Source: Enterococcus caccae ATCC BAA-1240
GTDB taxonomy: Bacteria; Bacillota; Bacilli; Lactobacillales; Enterococcaceae
DNA: 64,000 nucleotides
Direction of reading: 5' to 3'
Assembly (NCBI RefSeq): GCF_000407145.1
Contig: NZ_KE136472.1
Coordinates: forward strand, 496,001-560,000
Shown: positions 54,921-63,872 of the stretch, one piece after another
Layout of the letters: every line of letters begins with the position of its first letter
Numbering within the stretch: the stretch's first letter is position 1
Notes under the pieces: generated by a model
Database searches by the model: none
Seen by the model: only the letters and a program-made list of their open reading frames with translations
Told to the model about the DNA's origin: nothing
Program-made: the position numbers and the translations under genes

Positions 54921-56387
54921 ATGAAAAAATTTTTGCACTGTATAGGATTCCTCATATTAGGAGCTTTGATGTTTTCTTCTTCAGCTTTTGCACAAGGAAA
55001 TGTATCTAGTTCAGGAATGAAAACTTCAGATGACGGGACAGATTATGTTCTTGTGGGAAAGGCTTTTCATGATATTTTCTCTGAACCGACAGAAATAGAC
55101 TTAAACACAAATAAGTTAGTTTATTTCCAACAAGAATTAACAGTCAATAACGGAACTATGACGAAGTATTTAGCAAAGTTTACAAACCAAGACAGCACAG
55201 GAGATTCTTGGTTTCAATTTGCCTCGTATCCTACAGTCACTAAAGGAAATGCTAAGCTAGCATATACAACAGACGGAATAAATTATAGTGATATACTGCC
55301 CGATTTAAATGATTTAGTTGGTTATAAGATGGAGCTTACGCAAGCGATCGACCATCTAGATGATGAAAACAACCGAGAGCCGGATTTACTTATTTCATTT
55401 ACAATGACGCCAAAAAGAGAATTTATTCTTGAAAATAATGCCTTGAATAAAGATATTGTTCCTTTTAGCGGTGGATATGATTCGGGTGGTTATGGTACCT
55501 ATATTGATTGGAGATTTGGAAGAGGGGTACATTTTACGAATATCCCAATACCTGGGGAAGATGTTCAGGTCGTTTATGAAGAGGAAGATGGCACCGTAAT
55601 TCATGAACCTCAATTAATGAAGGGCAATATTGGTGATACGTATGATGCTACTACAGATCAATATAAATTGGATATTCCAGGCTATACTTTAAATCAAAAT
55701 AAACTTCCAACTAATGCCGTAGGTCTTTTTACCGCCGAAAAACAAAGCGTAAAATATGTATATAGTAAAGATCCCGTTGCTGCAGCAGATGTAACAGTAA
55801 AATATCAAGATACAAACGGAAAAAGCCTTGCGGATGCGGTTGTCAAGACAGGAAACATCGGCGATTTGTATTCTACAGAACAAAAAGAGTTTGATGGTTA
55901 TACATTTAAAGAGGTTCAGGGAAATACTACAGGGATATTCATGGATAAAGCTCAAACAGTAATTTATATCTATGAAAAAAATCCATCTAAGATATCGAAT
56001 GTAATAGTAAAATATCAAGATACCAATGGAAATAATTTAAGTGCCGAAGTGGTGAAAATTGGAGTAATTGGCGATTCATACGCCACTGAACAAAGAGAAT
56101 TTGATGGCTATACATTTAAAGAAGTTCGAGGAATAGCAAAAGGATCATTTACAGATAACCTTCAAGTTGTAACGTATATTTATGAAAGAAAGATAGAAAC
56201 AATGACCAATGATCAATCAAACGATAAACCTGCACAAAAAACCACACTATTTCCGCCATTAGGTGAAAACAATCAATATTCAAAAGTACTAATAACACTT
56301 GGAAGTGCGCTAACCATAGGTGTGCTTGTATTTTGGCTAGGATTAGTGAAGGTGAAAAACAGGATAACCGTGGATAAGATACTTTAG
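54921..56387 (+). CDS. cell-surface protein with three MucBP repeats and a variant sortase signal
   Basis: 488 residues. Signal peptide cut after SAFA (about residue 24). A unique N-terminal domain (25-205; aromatic and glycine-rich near SGGYDSGGYGTYIDW) is followed by three MucBP-type repeats (about 212-282, 290-353, 360-422; VKYQDTNG, FDGYTFKEV, YIYE). The C-terminus has FPPLGE (444-449), a hydrophobic helix and a positive tail. This is LPxTG-like in layout but has F for L and L for T. It may bind mucin or other glycans. GAGAGG ribosome site. Confidence 0.85.
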   Translation: MKKFLHCIGFLILGALMFSSSAFAQGNVSSSGMKTSDDGTDYVLVGKAFHDIFSEPTEIDLNTNKLVYFQQELTVNNGTMTKYLAKFTNQDSTGDSWFQFASYPTVTKGNAKLAYTTDGINYSDILPDLNDLVGYKMELTQAIDHLDDENNREPDLLISFTMTPKREFILENNALNKDIVPFSGGYDSGGYGTYIDWRFGRGVHFTNIPIPGEDVQVVYEEEDGTVIHEPQLMKGNIGDTYDATTDQYKLDIPGYTLNQNKLPTNAVGLFTAEKQSVKYVYSKDPVAAADVTVKYQDTNGKSLADAVVKTGNIGDLYSTEQKEFDGYTFKEVQGNTTGIFMDKAQTVIYIYEKNPSKISNVIVKYQDTNGNNLSAEVVKIGVIGDSYATEQREFDGYTFKEVRGIAKGSFTDNLQVVTYIYERKIETMTNDQSNDKPAQKTTLFPPLGENNQYSKVLITLGSALTIGVLVFWLGLVKVKNRITVDKIL

Positions 56388-56553
56388 AGGATTTTGTCTA
56401 AATTAAGTGCAAACTCAAAACCATACTTATTGAAGGTTTTGAGTTTTTTTAACCATTTTTCCCTTTATTAAGAGAATTCATTCATAATTTTTGTATATTT
56501 ACAAAAAAGAGCCTACACTGAATGTATAACTAAGTATATAGGAGGAATGCATC

Positions 56554-56739
56554 ATGTCAGAAAAAGTTGATCAAATCAATAAGTTAGCGAATGAAGCAAA
56601 AAAAGAAGTCGAACGTCTAGAAGATAAACGACAAGAAAATCTTGGCAACTCCATCAATTATATTGAGAATGAATTGCAAGTCCAACGATTATACGCTCAA
56701 ATCGAAGCTTATGAAAAAGTTTTGGATATTGTAAAATAA
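56554..56739 (+). CDS. small helical protein of unknown function
   Basis: 61 residues, predicted all-helical (EAKKEVERLEDKRQEN; YIENELQVQRLYAQIEAYEK). Strong AGGAGG ribosome site and a strong terminator after it support a real gene. No family recognised. Soluble, no membrane segment. Confidence 0.75.
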   Translation: MSEKVDQINKLANEAKKEVERLEDKRQENLGNSINYIENELQVQRLYAQIEAYEKVLDIVK

Positions 56740-56785
56740 CTCTATTTTTATAATGATGTAGTTTACAAAACCAATTTTAATACCA

Positions 56786-56830
56786 ATAGGCTAGACAAAA
56801 CGATTTTAGTTTTGCCTAGCCTATTTTTTT
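56786..56830 (+). terminator. terminator of the small helical protein gene
   Basis: AATAGGCTAG and CAAAAC (56785-56801) pair with GTTTTG and CTAGCCTATT (56809-56825), then a T run. Confidence 0.9.
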
Positions 56831-56874
56831 GTTATTAGGTTCAATAAAAAATAGTGTTCATTAGCTGATCATTC

Positions 56875-57627
56875 TCAATAATTAGTTTTATCATAAAGAA
56901 TAAATTTTCTTCGATTAATTAAATCAGTAGCGCCTAAAAATTCATTAGTCTTTTCATATCGAAATGTGATGTAAGGAATCTGCTTTTTATCTGGATATAA
57001 CGTACTGGCGGTTTTTTCTTGAATTAGAAAACCGATAGTATCCATATATTTTTTCTTCACACTGTTACGTTCGTACTTTACATCTAAAGGTACTGTTACA
57101 AGTAAACTTCGATAACTATTATATTTTCTATCAATTTTGATAATCATATTTTCAGATGAAGTAACGACCTCTTCTAAAAGTGCAGGCATTTCATTATTAA
57201 TTTTTTCTTCTACGAATTTATCGTTTTCCTGTTTAGCTACGAATTTACTATAATCAATTTTAACCTGATATTGAATCTTTTCTTTTTCTTTATAAGATGA
57301 AAAAGAGATATCAGTTGTAGGATCTTTTCCATCTATAAAAATATTTCTCCAAATAAATGTACCATCTTTATCAATTTTGAGTATCCCTCGTGTTTCTTGT
57401 GTACTAATACCATTTCTATTTTGGATAATATTAGCAGAAAAGCTGCTATAGTCGGATTTTCCAGTAAGCTGAAACTGCCCGTTTTCATCTGCTTCAATCG
57501 TATCCATATCGAGTGTAATCCAAGGTTCATTTGCTGTTTGTGATTCGTTTTCTGTGTTGTTATGCTTCCCACAGCCTCCAAGTGATAAAATAAACAAACT
57601 AATTCCTAACAAATACATCTTCTTCAA
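56875..57627 (-). CDS. predicted lipoprotein of unknown function
   Basis: 250 residues. Signal peptide MKKMYLLGISLFILSLGGC with a lipobox-like SLGGC (cysteine 19). The mature part has a beta-rich stretch (WITLDMDTIEADENGQFQL) and a second half with many lysines. I recognise no family. The start is TTG 57627-57625 with AAAGGAG ten bases upstream; the ATG three codons later is too far from it. Confidence 0.7.
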   Translation of the reverse strand: MKKMYLLGISLFILSLGGCGKHNNTENESQTANEPWITLDMDTIEADENGQFQLTGKSDYSSFSANIIQNRNGISTQETRGILKIDKDGTFIWRNIFIDGKDPTTDISFSSYKEKEKIQYQVKIDYSKFVAKQENDKFVEEKINNEMPALLEEVVTSSENMIIKIDRKYNSYRSLLVTVPLDVKYERNSVKKKYMDTIGFLIQEKTASTLYPDKKQIPYITFRYEKTNEFLGATDLINRRKFILYDKTNY

Positions 57628-57873
57628 TGTTATTCATCTCCTTTAAAAATGTATTATATACTTATACAACGCGACAAAGCAATGCACATAAAAATTAAAC
57701 GAACTTAGAAAAGTATAGTAAAGGACACATTTGTCAAAATGAAAAAAACAATGTAAATACAGCTACTAAATTTGTACTTTAAAGTTTTTCCAAAATCATC
57801 AAGACTATACTTTCTTTTCTCCTTATAGAAAGTTATAATAAAAAGCGTATGATTTAAGGAAAAGGGATGACGA

Positions 57874-59058
57874 ATGAATAAAAATAAATTAATGCGCAAC
57901 TTAGATAATAGAATTGATTATGGTGTAATCTTACCTGTGTTCCTTCTTTCGATCATCGGTATACTGTCACTTTATGTCGCTTTAAGTAATGATCCAAACC
58001 GACCAGAAATCGGAAATATGCTGATGAAACAAGGGCTATGGTATTTAGTCGGTGGCGTTAGTATCGTGATTGTTATGAATTTCAGCTCCAAGCTTCTCTG
58101 GCGGCTAACTCCAGTGTTTTATGTGATTGGACTGATCATGATGGGGTTACTATTAAAATTTTATGATCCCTATTTAGAATCACAAACAGGTTCTAAAAAC
58201 TGGATCAGCATTGGCGGCACGACTTTTCAGCCTTCGGAATTAATGAAAGTAGCCTTTATCTTAATGTTGGCTTATGTAGTGACAATGCATAATGTTAAAA
58301 ATGTCAATCGCACGATAAAATCTGATTTTTGGCTGATTGGCAAAATGTTATTGGTGACAATGCCGGTCATTATCCTAATTTTACTACAGGATGACTTTGG
58401 TACAATGTTGGTTTTCTTAGCCATTTTTGGCGGTGTATTTTTAATGTCAGGAATTACGTGGAAAATTATTTTACCAACATTTTTGGCGGCTTTATTATTA
58501 GGAGCTGGAACAATTTATTTAGTAACCACGACTACGGGACGTGAATTTCTGTATTCAGTTGGTTTTAAACCGTATCAGTTTGATCGAATCGATTTATGGA
58601 TGAATCCTTTCCATCATGATCCAGATCGTTCTTTTCAACCAGCACTTGCAATAACTGCAATTGGTTCAGGAGGCTTACTTGGAAAAGGGTTTAATGTTAG
58701 TGATGTTTATGTACCAGTCAGAGAATCAGACATGATTTTCACCGTTGTTGGTGAGAACTTTGGGTTCATTGGCGGCTGCTTTATTATTTTGTTATACTTT
58801 ATATTGATTTACCGCATGATTCGTGTTTGTTTTGATACGAATAATGAATTTTATGCGTATATTGCAACAGGGATCATTATGATGATTTTATTCCACGTAT
58901 TTGAGAATATTGGGGCCAATATCGGGTTATTGCCTCTAACAGGGATTCCGTTACCATTCATCAGCCAAGGTGGTTCCTCTATTTTAGGAAATATGCTAGG
59001 GGTAGGATTGATCATGTCAATGAAGTATCAAAAAGAAGCAACGATCGAAGAATATTAA
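57874..59058 (+). CDS. rodA: FtsW/RodA/SpoVE family peptidoglycan polymerase, probably RodA
   Basis: 394 residues with about ten membrane helices. SEDS family motifs: TGSKNWISIGG, QPSELMKVAF, QDDFGTMLVF, GENFGFIGG and PLPFISQGGSSIL. It polymerises glycan strands from lipid II with a class B penicillin-binding protein. Placed apart from division genes and upstream of arsC/gcvH-like genes, so RodA rather than FtsW is more likely, but paralogues cannot be told apart by eye. Confidence 0.88.
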   Translation: MNKNKLMRNLDNRIDYGVILPVFLLSIIGILSLYVALSNDPNRPEIGNMLMKQGLWYLVGGVSIVIVMNFSSKLLWRLTPVFYVIGLIMMGLLLKFYDPYLESQTGSKNWISIGGTTFQPSELMKVAFILMLAYVVTMHNVKNVNRTIKSDFWLIGKMLLVTMPVIILILLQDDFGTMLVFLAIFGGVFLMSGITWKIILPTFLAALLLGAGTIYLVTTTTGREFLYSVGFKPYQFDRIDLWMNPFHHDPDRSFQPALAITAIGSGGLLGKGFNVSDVYVPVRESDMIFTVVGENFGFIGGCFIILLYFILIYRMIRVCFDTNNEFYAYIATGIIMMILFHVFENIGANIGLLPLTGIPLPFISQGGSSILGNMLGVGLIMSMKYQKEATIEEY

Positions 59059-59076
59059 ATGAAAGAAGGCGTTAAA

Positions 59077-59433
59077 ATGTACACATTTTTCTGGTATCCA
59101 AAATGTTCAACGTGTAAGAAAGCAAAAGCGTGGTTAGATGCTAAACAGGTAAAATACGAAACAATCGATATGATCGAAAATCCTCCAACTGCAAAACAAT
59201 TAGCAAACTGGATGGAACAAAGTGATCTGCCAGTTCGCCGTTTCTTTAATACAAGCGGTATTCGTTATAGAGAACAAGGATTGAAAGATAAGGTCAATGA
59301 CTTTACAATCAAAGAAGCAAGCGAATTATTAGCGACTGATGGTATGCTGATCAAACGTCCGATTTTTGTTAAGGGAGATCAATTTTTAGCAAACGGATTT
59401 AAAGAATCTGATTATGAAGGAGCTATTAAATAA
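59077..59433 (+). CDS. ArsC/Spx family thioredoxin-fold protein
   Basis: 118 residues. Redox motif CSTC (C10, C13) in WYPKCSTCKKAK, then the ArsC-family core (FNTSGIRYRE; LIKRPIFV). Arsenate reduction is unproven for this subgroup; B. subtilis YusI is similar and also stands next to gcvH. ATG 59077 with GAAGG is preferred over the in-frame ATG 59059, which sits against the rodA stop. It overlaps the next gene by one base. Confidence 0.88.
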   Translation: MYTFFWYPKCSTCKKAKAWLDAKQVKYETIDMIENPPTAKQLANWMEQSDLPVRRFFNTSGIRYREQGLKDKVNDFTIKEASELLATDGMLIKRPIFVKGDQFLANGFKESDYEGAIK

Positions 59434-59756
59434 TGGCTGAAAACTTGAAAATAATCGACAACTTATGGATTTTAAAAACAAATGAAGGATATAAAATTGG
59501 CTTAACCAATGAAGCACAAGAGGATTTAGGCAATATCACATTTGCGACGATGCCAAAGGTTGGTCAAACATTGAAAAAAGGCGATTCTTTGATCGAAGTG
59601 GAAGCTGAAAAAGCGGTCAGCGAATTCAGTTCACCAATGGGTGGAACGATCGTTGCAATCAATGAAGCTGCCGAACAAGATCCAAGTGTATTAGATGATG
59701 CAGATCAAACAAAAGCATGGATCGCGATTTTGTCAGATGTTGAGGAAGCTAAATAG
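59433..59756 (+). CDS. gcvH: glycine cleavage H-like lipoyl protein
   Basis: 107 residues, shorter than standard GcvH (about 127). The lipoyl lysine is K60 in EVEAEKAVSEFSSP, followed by GGTIVAINEA. No gcvP or gcvT is near, and enterococci are generally thought to lack the glycine cleavage system, so it probably acts as a lipoyl carrier in lipoate relay (inference). Translation is coupled to the ArsC-family gene. Confidence 0.88.
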   Translation: MAENLKIIDNLWILKTNEGYKIGLTNEAQEDLGNITFATMPKVGQTLKKGDSLIEVEAEKAVSEFSSPMGGTIVAINEAAEQDPSVLDDADQTKAWIAILSDVEEAK

Positions 59757-59774
59757 AGCCAAGCATAAAATTAA

Positions 59775-59803
59775 TTGACAAGCTATATAGATGTTGCTAT
59801 AAT
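59775..59803 (+). promoter_or_regulatory. consensus promoter of the metNIQ T-box leader
   Basis: TTGACA (59775-59780), exactly 17 bases, TATAAT (59798-59803). A full consensus housekeeping promoter, as is common ahead of attenuators. Confidence 0.9.
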
Positions 59804-59809
59804 TTCATC

Positions 59810-60092
59810 AATAAAAGTAAAAGCTTTGAAAAGAAGAGTACATGTCAAACGTGTTTGAAGAGAGCCTTGTTCGCTGAAAAGAGGTAGCATAGTTGAGATG
59901 GAAGATGGTCTTTGAGCGGAATAAGTGAGCAGAAGTGAACTTATTACGGGAGTGCCCGTTATAGCACGACAGTATGCGAGTTCAAGTACTGTATAAGGCT
60001 ATTATTGTGAAATAATAGTAAATCAAGGTGGTAACACGAAAGACAAGCTTTCGTCCTTATGTCAGATTCAGACATTTGGGCGGAAGCTTTTT
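59810..60092 (+). ncRNA. T-box leader upstream of metNIQ
   Basis: The T-box sequence AAGGTGGTAACACG is at 60025-60038. Upstream are AGAGAGCC ... GGTCTTTGAGC stem I elements and the hairpins ACGGGAGTGCCCGT and TATTATTGTGAAATAATA. The terminator pairs AAGCTTTCGTCC (60045-60056) with GGGCGGAAGCTT (60078-60089) and ends in T's. Binding of an uncharged tRNA should open the met transporter genes. By context the specifier should be AUG (tRNA-Met), but I could not place the specifier loop with certainty. Confidence 0.9.
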
Positions 60093-60144
60093 GCATGTTC
60101 AACATCATGTTATAAAGTAACTTGATGTTGAACATGCAAAAAGC
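60086..60144 (+). repeat. 22-bp perfect hairpin between T-box terminator and metN
   Basis: Bases 60086-60107 and 60123-60144 are perfect inverted copies (GCTTTTTGCATGTTCAACAT... and its complement), with a 15-base loop. The left arm includes the 3' end and T run of the T-box terminator. Confidence 0.85.
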
Positions 60145-60231
60145 ACTAATCTACAAGATGTTACTCACAATGACACGTATCCTGTAGTATAATAAAAAAG
60201 AAGTAAAACCAAAGAAAGCGGAGGGGAAAAA

Positions 60232-61269
60232 ATGCCTCTAATCGAATTAGAACACGTACAAAAACAATTTTCCGGTAAAACTGGACAAGTAACAGCTGTA
60301 AGTGACGTTTCACTAACAGTCGATCAAGGGGATATTTACGGCATCGTCGGCTATTCTGGCGCTGGTAAAAGTACGTTAGTTCGTTTATTAAACGGCTTGG
60401 AATTACCAACAGAGGGAGAAGTCATTATCCAAGGGCAAAATGTTGCGAAAATGGCAAACCGAGAACTACGTCAATTTCGTAAAAAAATCGGCATGATTTT
60501 TCAACATTTCAATTTATTATGGTCAAGAACGATTTTAGAAAACATCATGTTACCATTAGAGTTAGCAAATGTTCCAAAGAATGTGAGAAAAGAAAGAGCC
60601 CAGGAACTTTTGAGTTTAGTTGGTTTAGAAGGGCGTGGAGATGCTTATCCAAGTCAGTTGTCTGGTGGACAAAAGCAGCGTGTGGGTATCGCTAGAGCTT
60701 TGGCTAATAATCCTGAAATCTTGCTTTGTGATGAAGCAACTAGCGCACTAGATCCACAAACAACTGATGAAGTATTGGATCTATTATTAGAAATCAATAA
60801 AACATTGAACTTAACGATTGTACTGATCACACATGAAATGCATGTTATTCGTAAAATTTGTAATAAAGTTGCGGTCATGGAATTAGGCCAAATCGTAGAA
60901 GAAGGCGATGTGTTGGAAGTCTTTAGACATCCGAAACAAGCTGTTACAAAACGTTTCGTGCAACAAGAATTAGAACCTAAAGAAGATACAGAAGAATTAT
61001 TACAAGAATTGATCAAAGAAAATCCAGCTGGGTTAGTAGCTACTCTTCAATTTAGTGGTGACAATGCGAATGAACCAGTCATTTCTCAAGCAATCCGTAA
61101 GTTTGCTGTAGATATCAATGTGGTTCAAGGACAAGTTCAACAAGCTAAAGAAGGCGCATTTGGTTCCCTAACCGTTATGATTATTGGATCAGCAAATGAA
61201 GTAGAAAAAACATTGACATTCTTTAAAGAAAAAGAAGTTGGTTTGGAGGTGATTCACCGTGGCGAATGA
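60232..61269 (+). CDS. metN: methionine ABC transporter ATP-binding protein
   Basis: 345 residues. Walker A GYSGAGKST, signature LSGGQKQR, Walker B ILLCDEATS, H-loop LITHE. The C-terminal NIL domain (about 265-345) is the methionine-sensing domain of MetN. GGAGGGG ribosome site. It overlaps metI by 11 bases. Confidence 0.96.
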   Translation: MPLIELEHVQKQFSGKTGQVTAVSDVSLTVDQGDIYGIVGYSGAGKSTLVRLLNGLELPTEGEVIIQGQNVAKMANRELRQFRKKIGMIFQHFNLLWSRTILENIMLPLELANVPKNVRKERAQELLSLVGLEGRGDAYPSQLSGGQKQRVGIARALANNPEILLCDEATSALDPQTTDEVLDLLLEINKTLNLTIVLITHEMHVIRKICNKVAVMELGQIVEEGDVLEVFRHPKQAVTKRFVQQELEPKEDTEELLQELIKENPAGLVATLQFSGDNANEPVISQAIRKFAVDINVVQGQVQQAKEGAFGSLTVMIIGSANEVEKTLTFFKEKEVGLEVIHRGE

Positions 61270-61948
61270 GACATTTGCAGAAAAGTATTTAAATTTTAGT
61301 CGGGTGAATCCAGAATCAATGCAACAAGCGGCGATCGATACATTATTCATGACAGTCGTTGCGATGATTTTTGTTATTATTATTGGTTTTTTATTAGGAT
61401 TGTTACTTTATAGCTTGAGCCGTAACAAATCACCATATGCTAAGATTTGTTATAGCATTCTATCAGTAGTCAGTAATATTTTTCGCTCGATTCCTTATAT
61501 CGTATTGATTATCTTATTGATGGATTTTTCCAGAAAACTAGTTGGCACTGGTATTGGAGCAAAAGCAGCAATTCCGTCATTGATCGTATCAGCAGCACCA
61601 TTTTACGCTCGCTTAGTTGAAATCGCGTTCCGTGAAGTTGACAGTGGTGTGTTGGAAGCAGCAGATGCAATGGGTGCTTCTAGAATTCAAAAAATCTTTA
61701 AAGTCTTGATTCCAGAAAGTACGCCAGCGTTGCTATCTGGCGTTACACTAACAACAATCACCATGATCGGTTTTACTGCAATGGCAGGAATCATCGGCGG
61801 AGGTGGTCTTGGTGGCCTAGCTTATCAAGAAGGATTTAGTCGCAACAATAATACCGTTACATTAGTCGCAACAGTTTTAATCTTGGTTATTGTGTTTATT
61901 ATTCAGTTTGTCGGCGATCAATTAGTGAAACGTTCTGACAAACGATAA
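61259..61948 (+). CDS. metI: methionine ABC transporter permease
   Basis: 229 residues, five membrane helices, with the EAADAMGASRIQKIFKVLIP permease loop that contacts MetN. The start is GTG 61259 with GGAGGTGA upstream, inside metN. Confidence 0.95.
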   Translation: MANETFAEKYLNFSRVNPESMQQAAIDTLFMTVVAMIFVIIIGFLLGLLLYSLSRNKSPYAKICYSILSVVSNIFRSIPYIVLIILLMDFSRKLVGTGIGAKAAIPSLIVSAAPFYARLVEIAFREVDSGVLEAADAMGASRIQKIFKVLIPESTPALLSGVTLTTITMIGFTAMAGIIGGGGLGGLAYQEGFSRNNNTVTLVATVLILVIVFIIQFVGDQLVKRSDKR

Positions 61949-61984
61949 ACAATCAAAATAGAAAAACAATTGGAGGAAATAAAT

Positions 61985-62836
61985 ATGAAAAAGAAATTAT
62001 TCGGTTTAGCAGCATTAGCAGTTGTGACATTTGGTTTAGTCGCTTGTGGAGGAGCAAAAGACAAAACAGATGATAGTAAGTCAGCGGGATCTGAAAAAGA
62101 ATCATCCGTTTTAAAAGTTGGCGCATCCGCTTCACCTCATGCGGAGATCTTAGAACAAGTAAAACCAATTCTTAAAAAAGAAGGCATTGATCTAGAAATC
62201 GTTCAATTTGATGATTACATTTTACCAAATAAAAACTTGGCAGAAGGCGATATCGATGCGAATTACTTCCAACATATTCCATACTTCAATTTACAAGTCA
62301 AAGAAAACAATTATGATTTCGCAAATGCTGGTGGGATTCATATCGAGCCAATGGGTCTTTACTCAAAACGAATCAAAGATATCAAAGAGTTAAAAGATGG
62401 CGCAACGATCATTACATCAAACTCTGAATCTGACTGGGGTCGCATTATTACGATTTTACAAGATGCTGATTTAGTTACCGTTAAAAAAGGGGTAGATTTA
62501 GAAACTGCAACATTTGAAGATATCGATAAAAATCCTAAAAACTTGAAATTTATCCATAACATCAATCCAGAAGTTCTAACAACAACTTACAACAATGATG
62601 AAGCAGATCTTGTGGCAATCAATGCAAACTTTGCTTATGGAGCTGGTTTAAATCCGTTGAAAGATTCAATTTTACTGGAAAAAGATAATTCACCATACGT
62701 AAATATTGTGGCTGTTCGTTCAGAAGATAAAGATAGCGATAAAATCAAGAAACTGATTGATGCATTACACAGTAAAGAAATCCAAGATTGGATCCTTGAA
62801 AAATGGGATGGATCTGTAAAACCTGTAGATAAATAA
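61985..62836 (+). CDS. metQ: methionine-binding lipoprotein
   Basis: 283 residues. Lipobox GLVAC with cysteine 21, NlpA/MetQ domain (VGASASPHAEILEQVKPIL; FDDYILPNKNLAEGDIDANYFQH). Captures methionine for MetNI. ATG 61985 with GGAGGA; the in-frame TTG at 61970 is not needed. Confidence 0.95.
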   Translation: MKKKLFGLAALAVVTFGLVACGGAKDKTDDSKSAGSEKESSVLKVGASASPHAEILEQVKPILKKEGIDLEIVQFDDYILPNKNLAEGDIDANYFQHIPYFNLQVKENNYDFANAGGIHIEPMGLYSKRIKDIKELKDGATIITSNSESDWGRIITILQDADLVTVKKGVDLETATFEDIDKNPKNLKFIHNINPEVLTTTYNNDEADLVAINANFAYGAGLNPLKDSILLEKDNSPYVNIVAVRSEDKDSDKIKKLIDALHSKEIQDWILEKWDGSVKPVDK

Positions 62837-62882
62837 TAAAAAAAGACAGAAAAAATCTTAATTGATTTTTCTGTCTTTTTTA
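62837..62882. terminator. bidirectional terminator between metQ and ferrochelatase
   Basis: AAAAGACAGAAAAAATC pairs with GATTTTTCTGTCTTTT, A and T runs on both sides. Confidence 0.9.
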
Positions 62883-63824
62883 CTATTTTTGTATGATTTT
62901 CTCCAAAATATCAACAAAGATCGGGTCAGCATTAAACGGATGAATATAGTGGAAATGTTCGCCACCGTTTTCCATAAAATAGCCATAATTTTCTTTTTCA
63001 ATTTCTTCAACAGTTTCTAAACAATCAGAAACGAACCCAGGAGTGATGATCAAAATATTTTTATCCCCTTGTTTAGGTAGCTCTTTTAACGTTTGATCAG
63101 TTGCTGGAGTGAGCCATTCAGCTGGGCCAAATTTTGATTGAAACGTACTAATGAAAGGAACATCACCAACTTGTTTCATTACAGCTTGAGTCGTTTGCTC
63201 GCAGTGCTCTAAGTAATGATCGCCTTTTTCCACGTAAGAAACCGGGATACCGTGATAAGAGAAAACAATCTTATCGAACTCTTTTTCAGCTAATGCTTGT
63301 TTGATTTGATTGGCTAAAGCTTCAATATATAATGGCTCATCGTAAAATGATTGAATAAAATGTAAACTAGGAATCGCTTCAGCTTTCAAATAAAATTTAG
63401 CTACTTCATCGAATATCGGCGCAGTAGTCGTTGTTGAGTATTGCGGATACAATGGAATAATCGTTAAATCGGTAACACCTAGATCATGCATTTCCTTTAA
63501 AACTTCTGGAATCAAAGGTTTACTGTAAGACATAGCATAGCGAACGATGTGATCTGGAAAACGTTCTTGCAACTGTTCCGTTTGTGATTGAGTATAAATA
63601 AGTAACGGTGAACCAGCTTCTTGCCAAATTTGTTGGTACAAAGCAGCTGATTTTTTCGGTCTAGTTCGTAAAATAATTCCATGTAAAACAGGTAACCAGA
63701 TCAAACGGTTAGTATCAATTACTCGTTTATCACCTAAAAAACGCTTTAAATAAGCACGAACTTCTTTCGTTTCCGGTTTATCCGGAGTACCTAAATTAAC
63801 AAGGATGATTCCTTTTTTAGACAT
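62883..63824 (-). CDS. hemH: ferrochelatase (coproporphyrin type)
   Basis: 313 residues, the usual length. The metal-site histidine is in FSYHGIPVSYV and the glutamate in GFVSDCLETVEEI. Inserts iron into a porphyrin (coproporphyrin III in Firmicutes, where the name cpfC is also used). No other haem synthesis gene is in the window; enterococci usually take up haem, so the enzyme may act on imported porphyrin or remove iron (inference). AAGAGG ribosome site. Confidence 0.94.
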   Translation of the reverse strand: MSKKGIILVNLGTPDKPETKEVRAYLKRFLGDKRVIDTNRLIWLPVLHGIILRTRPKKSAALYQQIWQEAGSPLLIYTQSQTEQLQERFPDHIVRYAMSYSKPLIPEVLKEMHDLGVTDLTIIPLYPQYSTTTTAPIFDEVAKFYLKAEAIPSLHFIQSFYDEPLYIEALANQIKQALAEKEFDKIVFSYHGIPVSYVEKGDHYLEHCEQTTQAVMKQVGDVPFISTFQSKFGPAEWLTPATDQTLKELPKQGDKNILIITPGFVSDCLETVEEIEKENYGYFMENGGEHFHYIHPFNADPIFVDILEKIIQK

Positions 63825-63846
63825 TAAAAAACCTCTTTTCGTATGG

Positions 63847-63872
63847 CTGGGACAAAATGATTTTTGTTCTAG
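63847..63872. repeat. CTGGGACAAAA-type hairpin
   Basis: CTGGGACAAAA (63847-63857) pairs with TTTTGTTCTAG (63862-63872) with two G-U pairs. Part of the same intergenic element group as 3929. The last 128 bases of the window show no gene. Confidence 0.5.
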
